Positions 1 to 11,949 are shown, counted from the first letter of the stretch. The stretch is DNA of 64,000 nucleotides from Gnetum montanum (GCA_015680685.1 MNCI01036774.1:270390-334389), one strand, 5' to 3'. Notes: generated by a model from the sequence alone, not told the origin. Program-made: numbers and translations.

Positions 1-900
1 TGCTACATTACCATTTCCAGTTGAGAGTATTCTCGAGTTTGTGTACCCATACGAGAGGCACCTCAGGCAATAGTCTTCCTAAACAAATTCTTCTGGGTGT
101 TGATGTGTTAATAATTTATGTATAAACAATTCTCATTCACGTTCGCAAGTGCGTCAAGACTTGATAATCAAAAATCCATTAGAGGCAAGATGATCAAGAA
201 ATTCCAAAATTTTAGGTTCAAAAAGCTTCTAGAATGTGATTTCAAGAAAAGCAAATGCCATTTCCTAAGTAACATCATAAACATGTTTCAACATTTTGTG
301 TTTTGTTTGAAGTAGCAAGGAAATTCCAACAAGAGGAATATCAATATTGAAGAGAGGTTGCTACAATATCCTTCAAAGTAGGTCAGAAGCATGACGAAGG
401 ACGTTTTCAACTCATTTCTTCCATTGTTTATGCAGACTCTTCTTCAAATTGAGCACTTTCAAGGATGCATTTGATATTGCTATGTATGATGCTTGCGTAG
501 TGGCAGTAGTCTAAGCTTCACACTTACAAGGTTGCATTAAATTTCATGAATAAGATTAGAGGCTAATTGAATGCTAATATCAAAGATGAGGGTTTCCACT
601 AGAGAAAACTTGCAATTACAAGTATTAAATAATGCAAGTCAAGTATTTTTTGAGTTTCAAATTTTAATTTATTAAATATTAAAAAATCTTACCATGGAAG
701 AGGGGAAAGAAGATATATTAATGACAAGATTTTTTTTATTGATCATAGGATTGGCCATCCTTATGAAATATTTTATCTTTTTATTTTTGGAATGAAAATA
801 GCTATAATTATAATTTTTGAAAAGCCCATGCATTAGTGTTTTATACCTCTTCACTATTTGTATTAATATTACCTAGAATTAAAGAAGGCATTTATTGATA
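1..900. other. AT-rich sequence with no recognised gene
   Basis: No protein family, LTR end or RNA gene is recognised here. Only short open frames occur, and their codon content looks random. The stretch lies directly upstream of the LRR fragment, so it could hold older parts of that gene, but no LRR consensus can be read before about 930. Confidence 0.4.
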
Positions 901-929
901 TCAACATTCCCATGGAAGCACAGGGTCTT

Positions 930-1130
930 TGATGGACCTTTCTAATCCAACCATGTTGAAGACTCTAAATTTAAGCAACAACCATCTTAATGGTCACCTT
1001 CTAGCTTGGCTAAATAAACTAAAAAATATATTTAAGAGAATTTTTCATGTAGAATAATAACTAAAGTGGTGAAATACCAAGGCAGCTTGAATATGTTAAT
1101 TTTAAAGATTTCCTTGGCAACAAGGTCTAA
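930..1130 (+). pseudogene. Leucine-rich-repeat receptor fragment
   Basis: One frame reads as an LRR with the words TLNLSNNHLNG at about 960-1000. A shifted frame then reads SGEIPRQLEY at about 1069-1100, which is the usual last-repeat and juxtamembrane wording of plant LRR receptor-like proteins. A stop (TAA) falls where the consensus has leucine before SGEIP, and a frame change separates the two parts. Only about one and a half repeats remain, with no signal peptide or kinase. In the family the LRR domain binds ligands outside the plasma membrane. This remnant cannot be functional. It runs without a gap into potassium-transporter sequence. Confidence 0.55.
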
Positions 1131-1189
1131 GTTTCAAGTTAAAAGAAGCATGGTGTGACAAGTTGGGCATCAAGTATTGTTAGTTTGCT

Positions 1190-2290
1190 ACTATTTGCCC
1201 TATTAGCAATTGCCATCAAGGTTTTTGTATCCTTATTTGTGCAATTACAAGTGCTTTCTTCTGTTGGTGGTTTCAGGACAAGGTTGGATGGAAGTTTGCA
1301 ACTGCTTTTTTCCTTTCGTTCTTTTCAATTGGAACAACTAGAGCATACAATATATTTAAACATGATACGAGAGTTTTGAAGGCATTCTTCCCTATTTACA
1401 TTATAAAGTATTTCAAATGAGATAAAAAAAAAAGAAACAATAAGACAAAAAAAAACTTAGTTGGGTCTTCCTAGGAGGGATCATGCTTAGCATTACTAGC
1501 ATTGAGCACATTTTACCGATTTGAATCACTTCTTAGTTTTATCTGTCTAGATTGCCTTCACAATCATAGTGTTCCCTTGTCTATTATTGCAATACATGGG
1601 GCAAGTTGCATATATACTAAAGGCATTTCATAGGACAATACCATATTTTGTCTATTGCCCTATATTTCTCATTACAACCTTTGCTGCAATTATAACTAGC
1701 CAGGCCACTACAACAACACATTTTCAATTATCAAGTAGTCAATTGCACTTGGTTGTTTCTCACAAGTCAAAGTGCTTCACACATCAAATGATGTATCTAG
1801 GAAAATTTATGTTCCTAAAATCAACTGGATATTAATGATTCTTTGCATTATACTTACTACTGGATTTGGTAGTACAACTCAAATTGGAAATGCATATGGT
1901 CTTGTAGTCATATTAGTTATGTCATCATAACTATTCTAATGGCCATCATAAAGTTGGTTGTGTGAAGGATATACTTTTTTTGCCATCATATTTACTAGTT
2001 TCTTTCTTTTCATAGAACTTGGATACTTCTCATCTCTATTGTCTAAGGTTAATCAAGGAGGTTAAGCTTCACTTGTAATTACAGCATTATTTTTGGTTGT
2101 CATGTAGATTTAACATTATTGAATAGCTAAATGATATGAATTTGAAATGCAAAGCACTGTAACTATTGGTTGGATTGTTGGCTTACATCCTAGTCTGGGT
2201 TTGGTTCATGTTCTAGGAGTTGGTCTACTCTACACAAAACTTGTAGAAGGCATTCCTCACATATTTTCTCCTGACAATTCATTCAAAAAA
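1190..2290 (+). pseudogene. HAK/KUP/KT potassium transporter pseudogene
   Basis: Frame-broken but clear homology to the middle and end of the membrane domain of plant HAK/KUP/KT potassium transporters, which import K+ across the plasma membrane or tonoplast. In order: [18 protein letters not shown] at 1346-1400, LGGIMLSITS at about 1471-1500, PCLLLQYMGQ at about 1575-1605, INWILMILC near 1820, TQIGNAYG at 1877-1900, then the stretch ending [14 protein letters not shown] near 2260. TAG, TAA and TGA stops and several frameshifts interrupt it. The N terminus and the C-terminal cytosolic tail are missing. No intron is seen across about 1.1 kb, although family genes normally have several, so a processed or retro-captured copy is likely. 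It abuts an LRR fragment on the left and a retrotransposon integrase on the right. Confidence 0.8.
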
Positions 2291-2339
2291 AACATGTGAT
2301 GACCTTTAGTAGGATATGCATGCTAGCAATGAACACTAA

Positions 2340-3068
2340 ATCCATTGAGATTTAGAATGCTAGTTGCTCATCTACAACTTGGGGTTCCACATGCACTGAT
2401 TTCTGACAACAAAACCCATTTTATACGTGCCACTTTTTGAAAATTCATGTAATGCTTGGGGTTTGAACATAAATTAACAACACCCTATCACCCCCAAGCC
2501 AATGGCCAAGAAAAGGTGACTAACAGGGAGATCACAATGATTCTAACAAGAACTATTAGCAAATATAGAAGATACTAGAGCATAAAACTCAATGATGCCC
2601 TTTGAGCCTACTGCTCAACATGCAAACTCCCTATTGGCTACTCTCCCTACGAGCTAGTGTACAAAAAGCTTCCAACAGTTTCAATTCAATCCGAGCTTCA
2701 TACTCTCTCAACAACCTATGACTTGGATCTTGACCTAAGTCTAGCACAAAAAGAAAGATTAATCAACCTAAATGTACTAAACAAAAATCAATTGGTAGCC
2801 TTGTCTTTGAATGAAGTGTATAAGACATTCAACAAACAATGTCACAATCATAAAATACAGAAAGTAAAATTTCAACAGGAAGATAAGGTTCTCTATAGGA
2901 ATCCCACACATGTGCCTCAAAAGATCAAATTTTAAATATTGTGGGAGGGGCCTTATATAATTGATGAAACCTTTCCTTATGAGGCCATGATCATATACAA
3001 ACTTGAAAGCCTAAACAAAAAGTAGTTGGTCAACATCCAACAGATAAAGCCTTTCCACAAGCCTAAGT
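2340..3068 (+). pseudogene. Ty3/gypsy integrase, C-terminal two thirds (element C)
   Basis: Integrase of an Athila/Tat-like Ty3/gypsy retrotransposon, which would join element cDNA to host DNA. Visible blocks are GVPHALISDN (second catalytic Asp), then TTPYHPQANGQ followed by NREI (around the catalytic Glu), and GYSPYELVY at about 2640. The C-terminal part 2657-2935 is open and ends in the usual KPFH wording near 3055. The first catalytic Asp and the zinc-binding N terminus are missing because the transporter pseudogene adjoins at about 2300. In-frame TAG and TGA codons break it. The minus-strand integrase at 56705-57730 is a close relative. Confidence 0.85.
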
Positions 3069-4671
3069 AAGCTAGTGCAACAAATACCTTAACAAATGAG
3101 CAACCACACTCAATCTTTCAAATCTCCTCCTTCCAACTCAGTTTTGGGGGAGGTGGCCATCCATGCTAATCATCTACATGGCTTTTTAGGTTTTCTATTT
3201 TTTATTTTGCACACTTTTGTTTTTGCAAATTATTTATTTTACACTTTTTTGATTTTAAAACTTCTTCCTATTTTATATCATTTTTTGTTTTACAACATCA
3301 TTAGTACATTTAAATATTTCTTGAATATTTTATACTTTCTTATATATTTTACTTTATTTTTAGTGTGATTTTCTAATTTTGCTAATAAACATGGTTTATG
3401 CCAATAGGACATAGTGGTGTTGTAACTGTTACTAATGATGGTTTGTGCTTATGTTTTGTTTGCTAATGTCTGGTTTCTATTTTTGAATTTTTGTATTAAT
3501 GGCTAAGTCATGGTTTCTTTTTCATGGAACAGGTAGTGAGTCCATGACATCCACCCATTCACAAACTCTATGGTTTTTCTTGTTTTGGAAGTTTAAGGTC
3601 CCTTTTCATTGAATAAACTTTTAATAAATTTGTAACCTTGGTAGTTTTTGGGATTGGGAAGAATTCAAAGGTTTGCATAGGGTGTAACTTCAAGGGAACT
3701 CAATACTCTTTATACTCTTCTACTTTCTTGGGTGCATGAGTATTTTCATAGACTTCTTACCATTTCATATTGACCAATACTAGGAAGTTAAATAAAGTCT
3801 TTGCATGGTGTGGTTCCTATCCAAGAAGGACAAAAAAAAAACAAATAAAAATGAAACAAAATAAAATAAAAAAATGATGTGAATTCAAAGCACACCCCTT
3901 GGACAAATAAACAAGCTACAAGCACTAGTTATGGGACTAGAAAGACATGTTACTCATGCCTAAAGATCCCCTCTAACTAAGGCCTTCTCTCACTTCCTAC
4001 TTCTCTTTTCTTTTTTTTATGAAATGGTGGTTGTTCTATGGGAGCACTCTTGTGTCTTGAGGAGGTGGATCAGTCTTGGAATGACAATGCGAAGTCATTG
4101 AAAGTGATTGATTTTGGTCTAGATGAAGGATGGATCTTCTTAGGTCATTTAAACATGAAATCCACAATAGATTTCTTATGACCTCAATTTGGAATTCCAT
4201 TCCAACTTCTCCATCATCCATCTATGTTGCCCATAACTCACCTTGCTATCAGTGTCCATGTTCTTGACTAGGTGTCTTTGTCTGACCTACTTGAATTCTT
4301 TGGTAGAATCTTTTGGGTTTTGGTCCTTAACTTTCATCAACCATTAATCTTTTATGGGTCCATGAACTTCTTAGGTTATGATTATGCAAGGGAGGACCCA
4401 CTTGCATATCTCTTGGTTGGGTTCATTAAGTACCTTATCCTTAGACATTATTGTAATTAGAATCTTTCGTACACCCATCTTCTACATCACCATGTGCTCC
4501 TTTCTACATGTTGTTATATGCACACATTCTCCATTAATTTTTTAATTTATGAGCTTTTAGAGATCTTCTTTATTGATTTCATCATATTCTTGGCTTCCCT
4601 AGGACTCCAAATTCATAAAAAATTTCTTATATTTTTCAAGATATTTAAGTTTGAAAATTTTGTCTACAAAC

Positions 4672-4750
4672 CCCATATACAAAGCCCCATCAATGAAGCA
4701 AATGCATATACAAGGCCCCATTTATGTGGCTCCATCATAAATATGCATGA
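4672..4750 (+). promoter_or_regulatory. Candidate internal promoter-like module before ORF3 (element C)
   Basis: Short repeated words (GCCCCATCAATG, GGCCCCATTTATG) are followed by the TATA-like string CATAAATATG about 440 bases before the ORF3 start. The homologous place in D (minus strand, 55144-55250) also has a word array followed by CTATATACAG, but with a different word. The layout resembles the LTR U3 arrays followed by TATAAATA. Promoter function is inference. Confidence 0.25.
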
Positions 4751-5165
4751 ATCCCCTTTGAAAATTTCACATTTGGTCACAAATGCCAAGGAATTTTCTC
4801 AAATTTTCAAAGCCTAGAACCTTCCAAAGCCCATAACTTCCTAACTGTTTATCAAAATCACTCTGCTTTCAACCCTATAGCTACTAGAGGAAGCTCTTAG
4901 TCTTGGGCACCATAAATGTTTCATTTTTGACAAAAAATATTTCACCATTTTTTCTAACTCCCACAAATGTTTAACTAAGAAATCAACATTTAAACATCAA
5001 ATTACAAGGTTAAACTCTTCCAAAGAGCTTTGGTGACACTTATAATGAAATTAATTAATAAAATATGAATTTACCATGGTAGAACCTTAGCCAAGTGTAA
5101 CTAATTGACGAGATAAGGTATTCAAAACATTCAAAGTTAACCATTATATCTACTAATCCATGGAT

Positions 5166-5180
5166 GTGTTGTGATTGTAG
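5166..5180 (+). promoter_or_regulatory. Splice-acceptor-like site directly before ORF3
   Basis: The sequence TGTTGTGATTGTAG sits immediately before ATGGC. D has TTGTGATTATAG before ATGGC, and A has GTTGTATGTGCAG before ATGGC. An AG that abuts the start codon in three otherwise diverged copies is what a 3' splice site for a subgenomic ORF3 mRNA would look like. No donor has been assigned. Confidence 0.35.
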
Positions 5181-7991
5181 ATGGCATTGAAAGGAAAGCA
5201 CACGTACGAAGGAAGACTATCTCAACAATGAGAGAAATGGCCAAGAATGGGAAGGGGCTGAGAACAAGCCTAGGAAGAATGACTTGCAACCCTCGCCATA
5301 GGTCCTCTTAGGGAAGAGGCTGAGGTGGAATATATTTGTCATATTCCAGAACTAGCAGCAGTAATAGAACATTCCTACCAAGATGAGGCACCAGCTCAAC
5401 AAACAAGCCTTGAGGTGACCTTGATAGAAGCCTGCCTAAATCAAATCAAATCAAGGGAGGTCCAAAAAATAGTGCTCCAAAAGTTAAACTTTGGCCCTTT
5501 CTTGAAGCAAGCACCTAAAGAAGTACAACACCAATTAAAGGCCTTTCCCATGTGGCCAATTATCACTTCCACTAGGGAGTGATACATGGGAGAGATATTC
5601 TTATTCTAAAACAATAGGCAAGTCAGTTCAACGATCAAAATCAAGGATATCTAAATGTCCTACTCAGTGCAAGACATTGCTAAAGTGCTTAGGTTACTAG
5701 AAACAAGGACGAATCTCACTAAGATTCCAATGTAGGTAGACCCCAACATCAAAAAGGAATGGGTGCAACAGTACTATGGTGTCCACCATAATGAGTTTAG
5801 TGCACTCACATCGATAGAAAGAATCCACTACAAAATTGTAGCCTTCCACCTAAACCCCACTATGAGGCCCAACAAGATCACTGCCTTTTCTACCCATGCA
5901 TGCGTCACTCTAAGTGGGAGATTCACTGAAAACATTTCACAGTTGATTAATCTGGAGATGGAGAAGTAATTTAATGAAAATGAACAAGGAAGGAAGATAC
6001 TCCTCTTCCCATGCCTCATCAAAAAACTCTATCAAAGGAGAGGGATAGTCCATTATACAAATGATGCTGTTAGGCATGCTCTAATTGCTAATTGAACAGA
6101 GATGATGAAAGACAAAATGCCTACAATGATCATTCAAAAAGAGGAGTAGTAGCCACCACCTTTACTTGTCACTTAAACAATAGTGCTAGACATCATTACA
6201 ATAGCCCAAAAATTGCATGAATATTGAGAATGACTCTTAAGTGAACAAGAGCAACAAGCATGCACAAGTGGTGGGGATCCATCTATGTACTAGTTAGCAA
6301 TGAATGACCTAAATGAGGAGGCCCAAATAGTCAGCTTGATGGGGGAAGGTGGATCCATGTTCTCAGTCCAACAACCACACCTATTTGTGAGGTTGAATGC
6401 TAGTCCTAGAGAGGTCATAGTATCTCTTGTAGAATAGTAGCCACTTTCAAAAATCTTTGGAAACATCGCAACCTTCTTGATGCACTTAGAGAAAGGCAAA
6501 GGAGCAACAATGCTGGTGATGCAGCACTAAGGGCAGGAGATAGCAACAAAGGTGGTTGCTAAAAAAATTGCTAAAACACTCAATGCACCTGCAATGTCTA
6601 TACTAGACATCACTGCACTCAAAGCACATCACAACATGCAGAACTACTAGATTGACTAGTGGGAACTAGACAACTATTCCTAGATGTCTTTGATTTTCTG
6701 GATAGTATTACTGCAACCTAGTCAAAGCTACTGGAGGCAAGGGGCAAAAATGCCATCTTAGAAGGGCAACCTAAAATAACCAAGAAGCTAAATGAATTCT
6801 TGGTTGCTAAAGTTGATGAATTAAGAGCCCAAATTGCCAACCCTGCATTTCTCAACCTAACATTGACAAAAGATGAAGCTCTTGAATAGCTTCATACCAA
6901 ATTGAAAGGGGTTGAGGATGTGGAGATAGTGGTATTCTACCGATCCTTGGTAGAGGCCACCTAGCACAAAATTCAAAAGACCCTTGATCTGACCCACTAG
7001 GTGAAAGTGCAACTAATTGTAGAGAACCATCACCTATGAAATGTTAATGAGCATAAACAATAATTGACCAACTTTATCCATCAATAGCAAGAGCAACTAG
7101 CAAGAGCAAACATAGAGCTAAGGAGATTGGCAGCTGAAAGTAAAAACCTCTTCATGGAGAAGGTTTGTGCCCTTCGCTAGAAGACTACAATAGAGGTAAC
7201 AAATCCAGAAATCAAAGGCTCTCAAATTTGAGAGAGTTAGGGATCATTACAGAGATTAGGTCAATCTACAAAAAGAAGTTAATAAAAAGCACATCTAGTT
7301 GGTGAAGGCAAAAGTAAATGAAACCCTCCAACAAATTTAGCAAGGAAGAGAAGTTTAGTAAGCAATCGTTAATGGGATAAATGCCTACAATAAGGTGGAA
7401 ATTTGCATGAAGGAGTTGTAGATTGAAATGCTGATAAAATACATGGAGCTTTCCAATCTCCAATATGCAAATTTGGCTATGTTGCCTACTAGGTGACCAT
7501 GGTCAAAATTGAAGAAGCAAGTGGCCAGCTTGTACTTATTGTATGAGGTCGAGTTCAAGCAGCATAAGGACACCAAGAAAAAGCTTACAGTGGCAAATGT
7601 GGAACTTGAGGTTTTTAAGAGAAAATACATTGATCAAATATCTACTACTGAGAACTTGGCCAAAAGGATAAATGACAACCAGAAGCTACAAAATGCAATC
7701 AAGGCATTCGATGTAGAACGCAAACAATTCGCTGCTTGGTTTGTCAACATTAAGTTATTCCCAATAATGCCCTATCCATGGGATATGCCCATTCTAGCCC
7801 ACATTGGCGATGCCACGTGGACTATGAATGATCCCAAGAGTAAGAAGGAGAAGATGAAGGCATTACTTAATGCCTTTTGCCTTCCATTAGAGGTTGTAAC
7901 TATAGCAGGACAACCATAGCCACTGCACATGCTCGAAGTTGATGAAGATCCTTCAGAACCTCGGGAGCCTCCACCACCTAGGACTATCTAA
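5181..7991 (+). pseudogene. ORF3, env-position protein of an Athila/Tat-like element (element C)
   Basis: About 936 codons from ATGGCATTG to a terminal TAA that aligns with the TGA ending the D copy. The N-terminal third (5763-6060) carries words such as MRPNKITAF, INLEMEK and LLFPCLIKKL. They resemble the plant transposon-associated globular domain often found downstream of pol in such elements. The C-terminal half (about 6780-7790) is rich in Lys, Glu, Leu and Ala and looks like coiled coil. A compact C terminus follows, with MPYPWDMPILAHIGDA. By my hand count about 20 TAG, 9 TGA and 7 TAA codons interrupt it, and two compensating frameshifts lie near 6650-6690 and 7200. The position after integrase is that of env-like ORFs, but no signal peptide or membrane segment is seen. 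Function unknown. Confidence 0.6.
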
Positions 7992-8128
7992 TCTTCACAG
8001 TTGCCTTCATGTCATCAAAGGATGTGTTGTCCAATTCTGAGTAGTCATGTAATGGTGTTCAATTTTGTGTCATGAACACAACAATTTTTGTAATGTTGTT
8101 GATTTGTACACTTAGGCACTTAGTTTTG
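7992..8128 (+). other. Element C 3' tail, truncated
   Basis: Matches the tail of D (51730-51858, minus) and of A (about 44655-44720): a GTTCAATTTTGT block and a GTACACTTAGGCACTTAG block. Homology stops near 8128, before the polypurine tract and LTR, so element C has lost its 3' end. Confidence 0.55.
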
Positions 8129-10421
8129 TCACATATAAGAGGCACATAGGAGCAAGAAAAATGATAAAAAAAAGGAAAAAACATTATAAAAGAATACAAT
8201 GACAACAGTCCTTTGAGAACAAAGCCTAACTTATACACTAAGAAAAATAGGACATATCCTATTACCCAATCCAAAAATTATAGTACATTATTAGAAGATA
8301 TATAGTATAAATTAAATATATCAACATGAAAATATAATACAAAATTTACAAATGCATTAAAAAGGACATTGAACTCTAACGTTAGATAAGAATTAGTCAA
8401 ACTTCAATAACTACATATTAATTATTGCAATATAATTAAAGATCAAAAAAAAGTTTGCTTACACCAAGGATAGGCAAAGAACAATACACACTCTCACATA
8501 AAATACAAAATCCATCAATCCCAGTTGAATGTTACAATATAGAACCACAACTTAATAACAAGAAAAGTAGTTTAGAACTAAAACAAAAAATTTAGTCATG
8601 AGTTACTTCCTCTAAATCCTTCTCATTGTAACTAATGTTATCACTTGGAAATCACAAAAATGATAAGAGAACCACTTTGAAGACTAATTATGATAATTAA
8701 CTATTAAAATAATCCCTTATGAGTTTGATTGGAGGCATCAGGTAGCTAGATAGTCATGCATATGGGATAGTTGCAAATAGATGTTACCCAAACAAATATA
8801 AACAAAAGTAAACAAAGAGAAAATAATGATGATAATAAAAATATAATAAATAATTAACAAAACTAAAAATTCCATCACCATTCATTAATCCATTAAATGA
8901 GTCAAATAAAGAAATGTGTACTTACTAAGAAATGCTTCCCACATAAAAACTTAGCTAATCACTATGATATGCTTCATGCATAGTCACTACAAAGAGATGA
9001 TGCTCATCATGATATACTTCATGCATAACTTTCTAGCTCACCATCATGATATGCTTCATGCATAGTCACCATAGATTATTAATTTGATTGGCCAAATCAT
9101 AACTAATGTCAAAAGATTAAATATCAAATATAATAAACAAAGAAATTCCTAGGTGGTGACAAGATAAACCCAAAAGTTTAGCAAAGCCAATAAATTCATA
9201 GATCGTAGAGGCTATTTTTCTTATTGTTTTATCAATTTTCATTCCCTAGAGGTTAGGTTTTATTTTAGAAAAGTTGCTCAATTTTTTACCATGTGTCCAA
9301 AAATGTTGACATCATGCATCATGACTTGCATCATGGCCTCATGACAAGGTTGTGATGGACTAAGAAGGCATCCTCAAGGTCTATTCTAATAAGAAAAATG
9401 ACTTTTCCTTCTACTCTATTGGCATATAGAGTTATTTCACATGTTAAAAATGTAAAAGACAGCTTGAAATCCTAGTTCTATATTTGGAATTTTGGTGGAA
9501 TTTGAAATAAAGGTAAAACATGGTCAAAATGTGGAAAAACTTGGTTAAAATATTGATTAACATCCTAGGCATGATAATAAACATCAAAATTGACTAAATT
9601 ATATAAAAATAATCATAAAATATTTAGATCAAAGAATTTAGATGATTTAAGAAATAGTTGCTAACCAAATGGAAATTTGTAAAAGATATATGCAGGCAAA
9701 ATGAAAATTATTAAAACCCATTAACATGAGTTAAATACCAAAATTACTCACTTAAAAATTATAGCATTGTAGAAAAGGATCCTTACATGACTTTGATCTT
9801 TATAAAAGCTCCAAATCCTAAGCAAAATTATAGGTTAGCAATGAGATCTATGAAAGATGTGAATCAAGATTTGGAAAATTTATATTACTGTAGGTCCTAG
9901 TTGACAATGCAGATATGGTTAACCATAGATCTAGAGATAGCTTCTTTCTAATCCTATAGAGTCTTCCTCTCAGTATCCATCTCCTAATTATCACTAAGGC
10001 AAGACAAAAAGATAATCTCTCATGGAATAGTTTCCAAGCATATATTCTTATAATGGTTTAGTAGCGTTGGGCAAAGGGAAGTTCTCATGGGCAAAACCTA
10101 AATTAAAAATAAATTATAATTCTAACAAATATTTTAAATTCCTTTTCTCATATAAGCTTTTACCTAGCATTGGCCTAATGGACATCTCCTATGAAAAAGG
10201 TAATAGTTATGTCTAACCCCAAGTTGATAGCTAGGTCTAAGCTCAAACTAATAATAAGGTCTAAGGTCAAAAGTATAATTAATGAAAGGGCTAATATGAA
10301 ATTCTATAAAACATAGGCTTAAAATAAATTAAAAAATAAAATATAAAATATAAAAATTAATTTACCAAAAATATAAATTATCAAATTATACCATACCAAA
10401 GTAGTACCTCATGTACTAATG
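8129..10421. other. Unassigned AT-rich DNA
   Basis: No coding sequence, LTR terminus or RNA gene is recognised. It contains a small three-copy repeat at 8955-9072. The AT content and A-rich runs are typical of old transposon debris, but no parent could be named. Confidence 0.35.
8955..9072. repeat. Three-copy short tandem-like repeat
   Basis: The core ATGATATGCTTCATGCATA, followed in two copies by GTCAC, recurs near 8959, 9010 and 9048, about 40-50 bases apart. Each copy holds the palindrome ATGCAT. Role unknown. Confidence 0.55.
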
Positions 10422-10621
10422 ATCTATCTAGTGTCAAGTAAAAATCAAACAAAAGGGTTAATGTGCATATGTTAAATGATAGAGGTCTTGTCAATTTTGA
10501 ATCAATAGAATATATCATACAATCTATCTAGTGTCAAGTAAAAATCCAACAAAAGGATTAGTGCTCATATGTCAAATGATATAGGTCTTGTCAATTTTGA
10601 ATCAATAGAATATATCATACA
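10422..10621. repeat. 100-bp tandem duplication
   Basis: Two head-to-tail copies of a 100-bp unit (10422-10521, 10522-10621) starting ATCTATCTAGTGTCAAG and ending ATATATCATACA, with only a handful of differences. It lies at the edge of repeat Y1, so it probably arose inside that element. Confidence 0.8.
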
Positions 10622-11800
10622 AATCATACTATGATCTAATTGTAAACTTCAAGGATAATGTTGAGTAGATTGCCAAGAACACTTGCATATATCATTGTGT
10701 TTAAGAAACATTAAAGATAACCTAATACATATGATACAATTAAAACATATGCTACCATAGTAAGGGATAAAGAGAAAGAATATTAATAAATTTATGTTTT
10801 ATATTTTTTATGGATTTTACATTTATAAGAAACAAAACAATAATAAGCATACATGCATTGAAATCCCTCTTAGGGATAGGTGTAATGCTTGTGTTGCAAT
10901 CCCTCTTAGGGACACATGCAACACCACACATGAAATGTAAATAAAATGACTCTTAGTCACATACTCTATGGCCCAACATCATGCCATATAGCCATAACCT
11001 CCTTAGGTAAGGATGACTCATCACAACTTAAAATTAAGGATTAAATAAATATTTTTATTATTTTAATGTTTTATGAATGTTTTTATTGTTTTAGTATTTA
11101 AGGCATCAATAGTGGAACAAGGAAAAACCATAAGCATTATTTACTACACAAGCACTAGACTTTGCATCAATCAAATAGTTTTGAGCTATGTAAGCTTGGT
11201 AGCACTTTGACAAAGTCTAGTCACACCTATAAAAGCAATGATTTAAAAGACACACAAAATAGGAAAGGAAATCAAATTACTCAAGGGATGAGGAGCTTTT
11301 CATACAAAAAAGGATGACAAAACTAAATGAAAATGCTTCAAATCAAGTTGCTAAGTATGAGAGCTCACTTCAAGTATTTATAGTTTTCATGTGGAAACAA
11401 AAGGGGTTCATCATAACCTAGGCATTAACAGAGGCTCGTTGATACAACCCAAAGTGATCCTAGACACACGAGAGGAAAGCTCATGCAAACTAAGCTTACC
11501 AGGAGGGTGTGTTAGTGCCCCTACGCTAATGAAGGGTGCAAGCTAGAACTTAAGAAAACATGCTAAAAAGGAGTCCTAGGACATCTAAATGAAGCCAAAA
11601 TCATCCTAAAGAGCTTGGAATCATACATACAATCTTGAAATGTGACCCATGAGGATAAGGGTGCATCTTGGAAGACTAAGAACCTCTACCAAACCTTCTA
11701 GACTATAAACATAGGGCACATGAAGCAATTCCAAAATCCAAGGCTTATAATCAACTTCCAAAATGCAACGAGCTAGCTCGTCATTTTCCCACAACTAGGT
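10622..11800 (-). repeat. Dispersed LTR-like repeat, family Y copy 1
   Basis: Clear by-eye similarity over about 1.2 kb to 35920-37140 (Y2). Shared blocks include the GGCCCAACAYCATGCYATATAG block and the ATTAAATAAAYATTTTTATT block. Read on the minus strand it has a TATA-like CTATAAATACTTGAAGTG at about 11367-11384, downstream of a U3-like stretch with GTTAGT and GCTAAT 14 bp apart (11511, 11525). This suggests a minus-strand LTR. The ends were not fixed and no target-site duplication was found. Confidence 0.55.
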
Positions 11801-11949
11801 TAAGGTAGTCTCATAGCTCTAACATCCAAACATAAAACTAGGACTAGATGCATAACATGATCAATGTTGAGAAACACAACTATAAAAATATATAGGCCAT
11901 GAATGCAATACAATATGAGCCACCTCATTAAAAACTACTAGACATGATG

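Larger units (their letters stand above)
3069..5180 (+). other. Element C non-coding region between integrase and ORF3
   Basis: No coding sequence. It can be aligned by eye with 54695-56704 (minus strand, element D) and with 41785-43200 plus 44272-44457 (element A), so it is a conserved part of this element lineage. It opens with a purine tract and the words GGGGGAGGTGGCCATCCA (3146-3163), followed by T-rich sequence, then blocks around 3540-3740, 4020-4240 and 4380-4440 that recur in A. An array-plus-TATA-like module lies at 4672-4745 and a splice-acceptor-like site at 5166-5180. Short open frames here are not conserved between the copies. Confidence 0.65.

Noticed and set aside
3096-3368. 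Possible small membrane protein
   Set aside because: Same T-rich post-integrase region as above; no conservation between copies.
5181-7991. Reassigned TAG codon allowing ORF3 to be read through
   Set aside because: TGA and TAA also interrupt the frame, and the D copy has stops at other places. Decay by deamination explains the bias.
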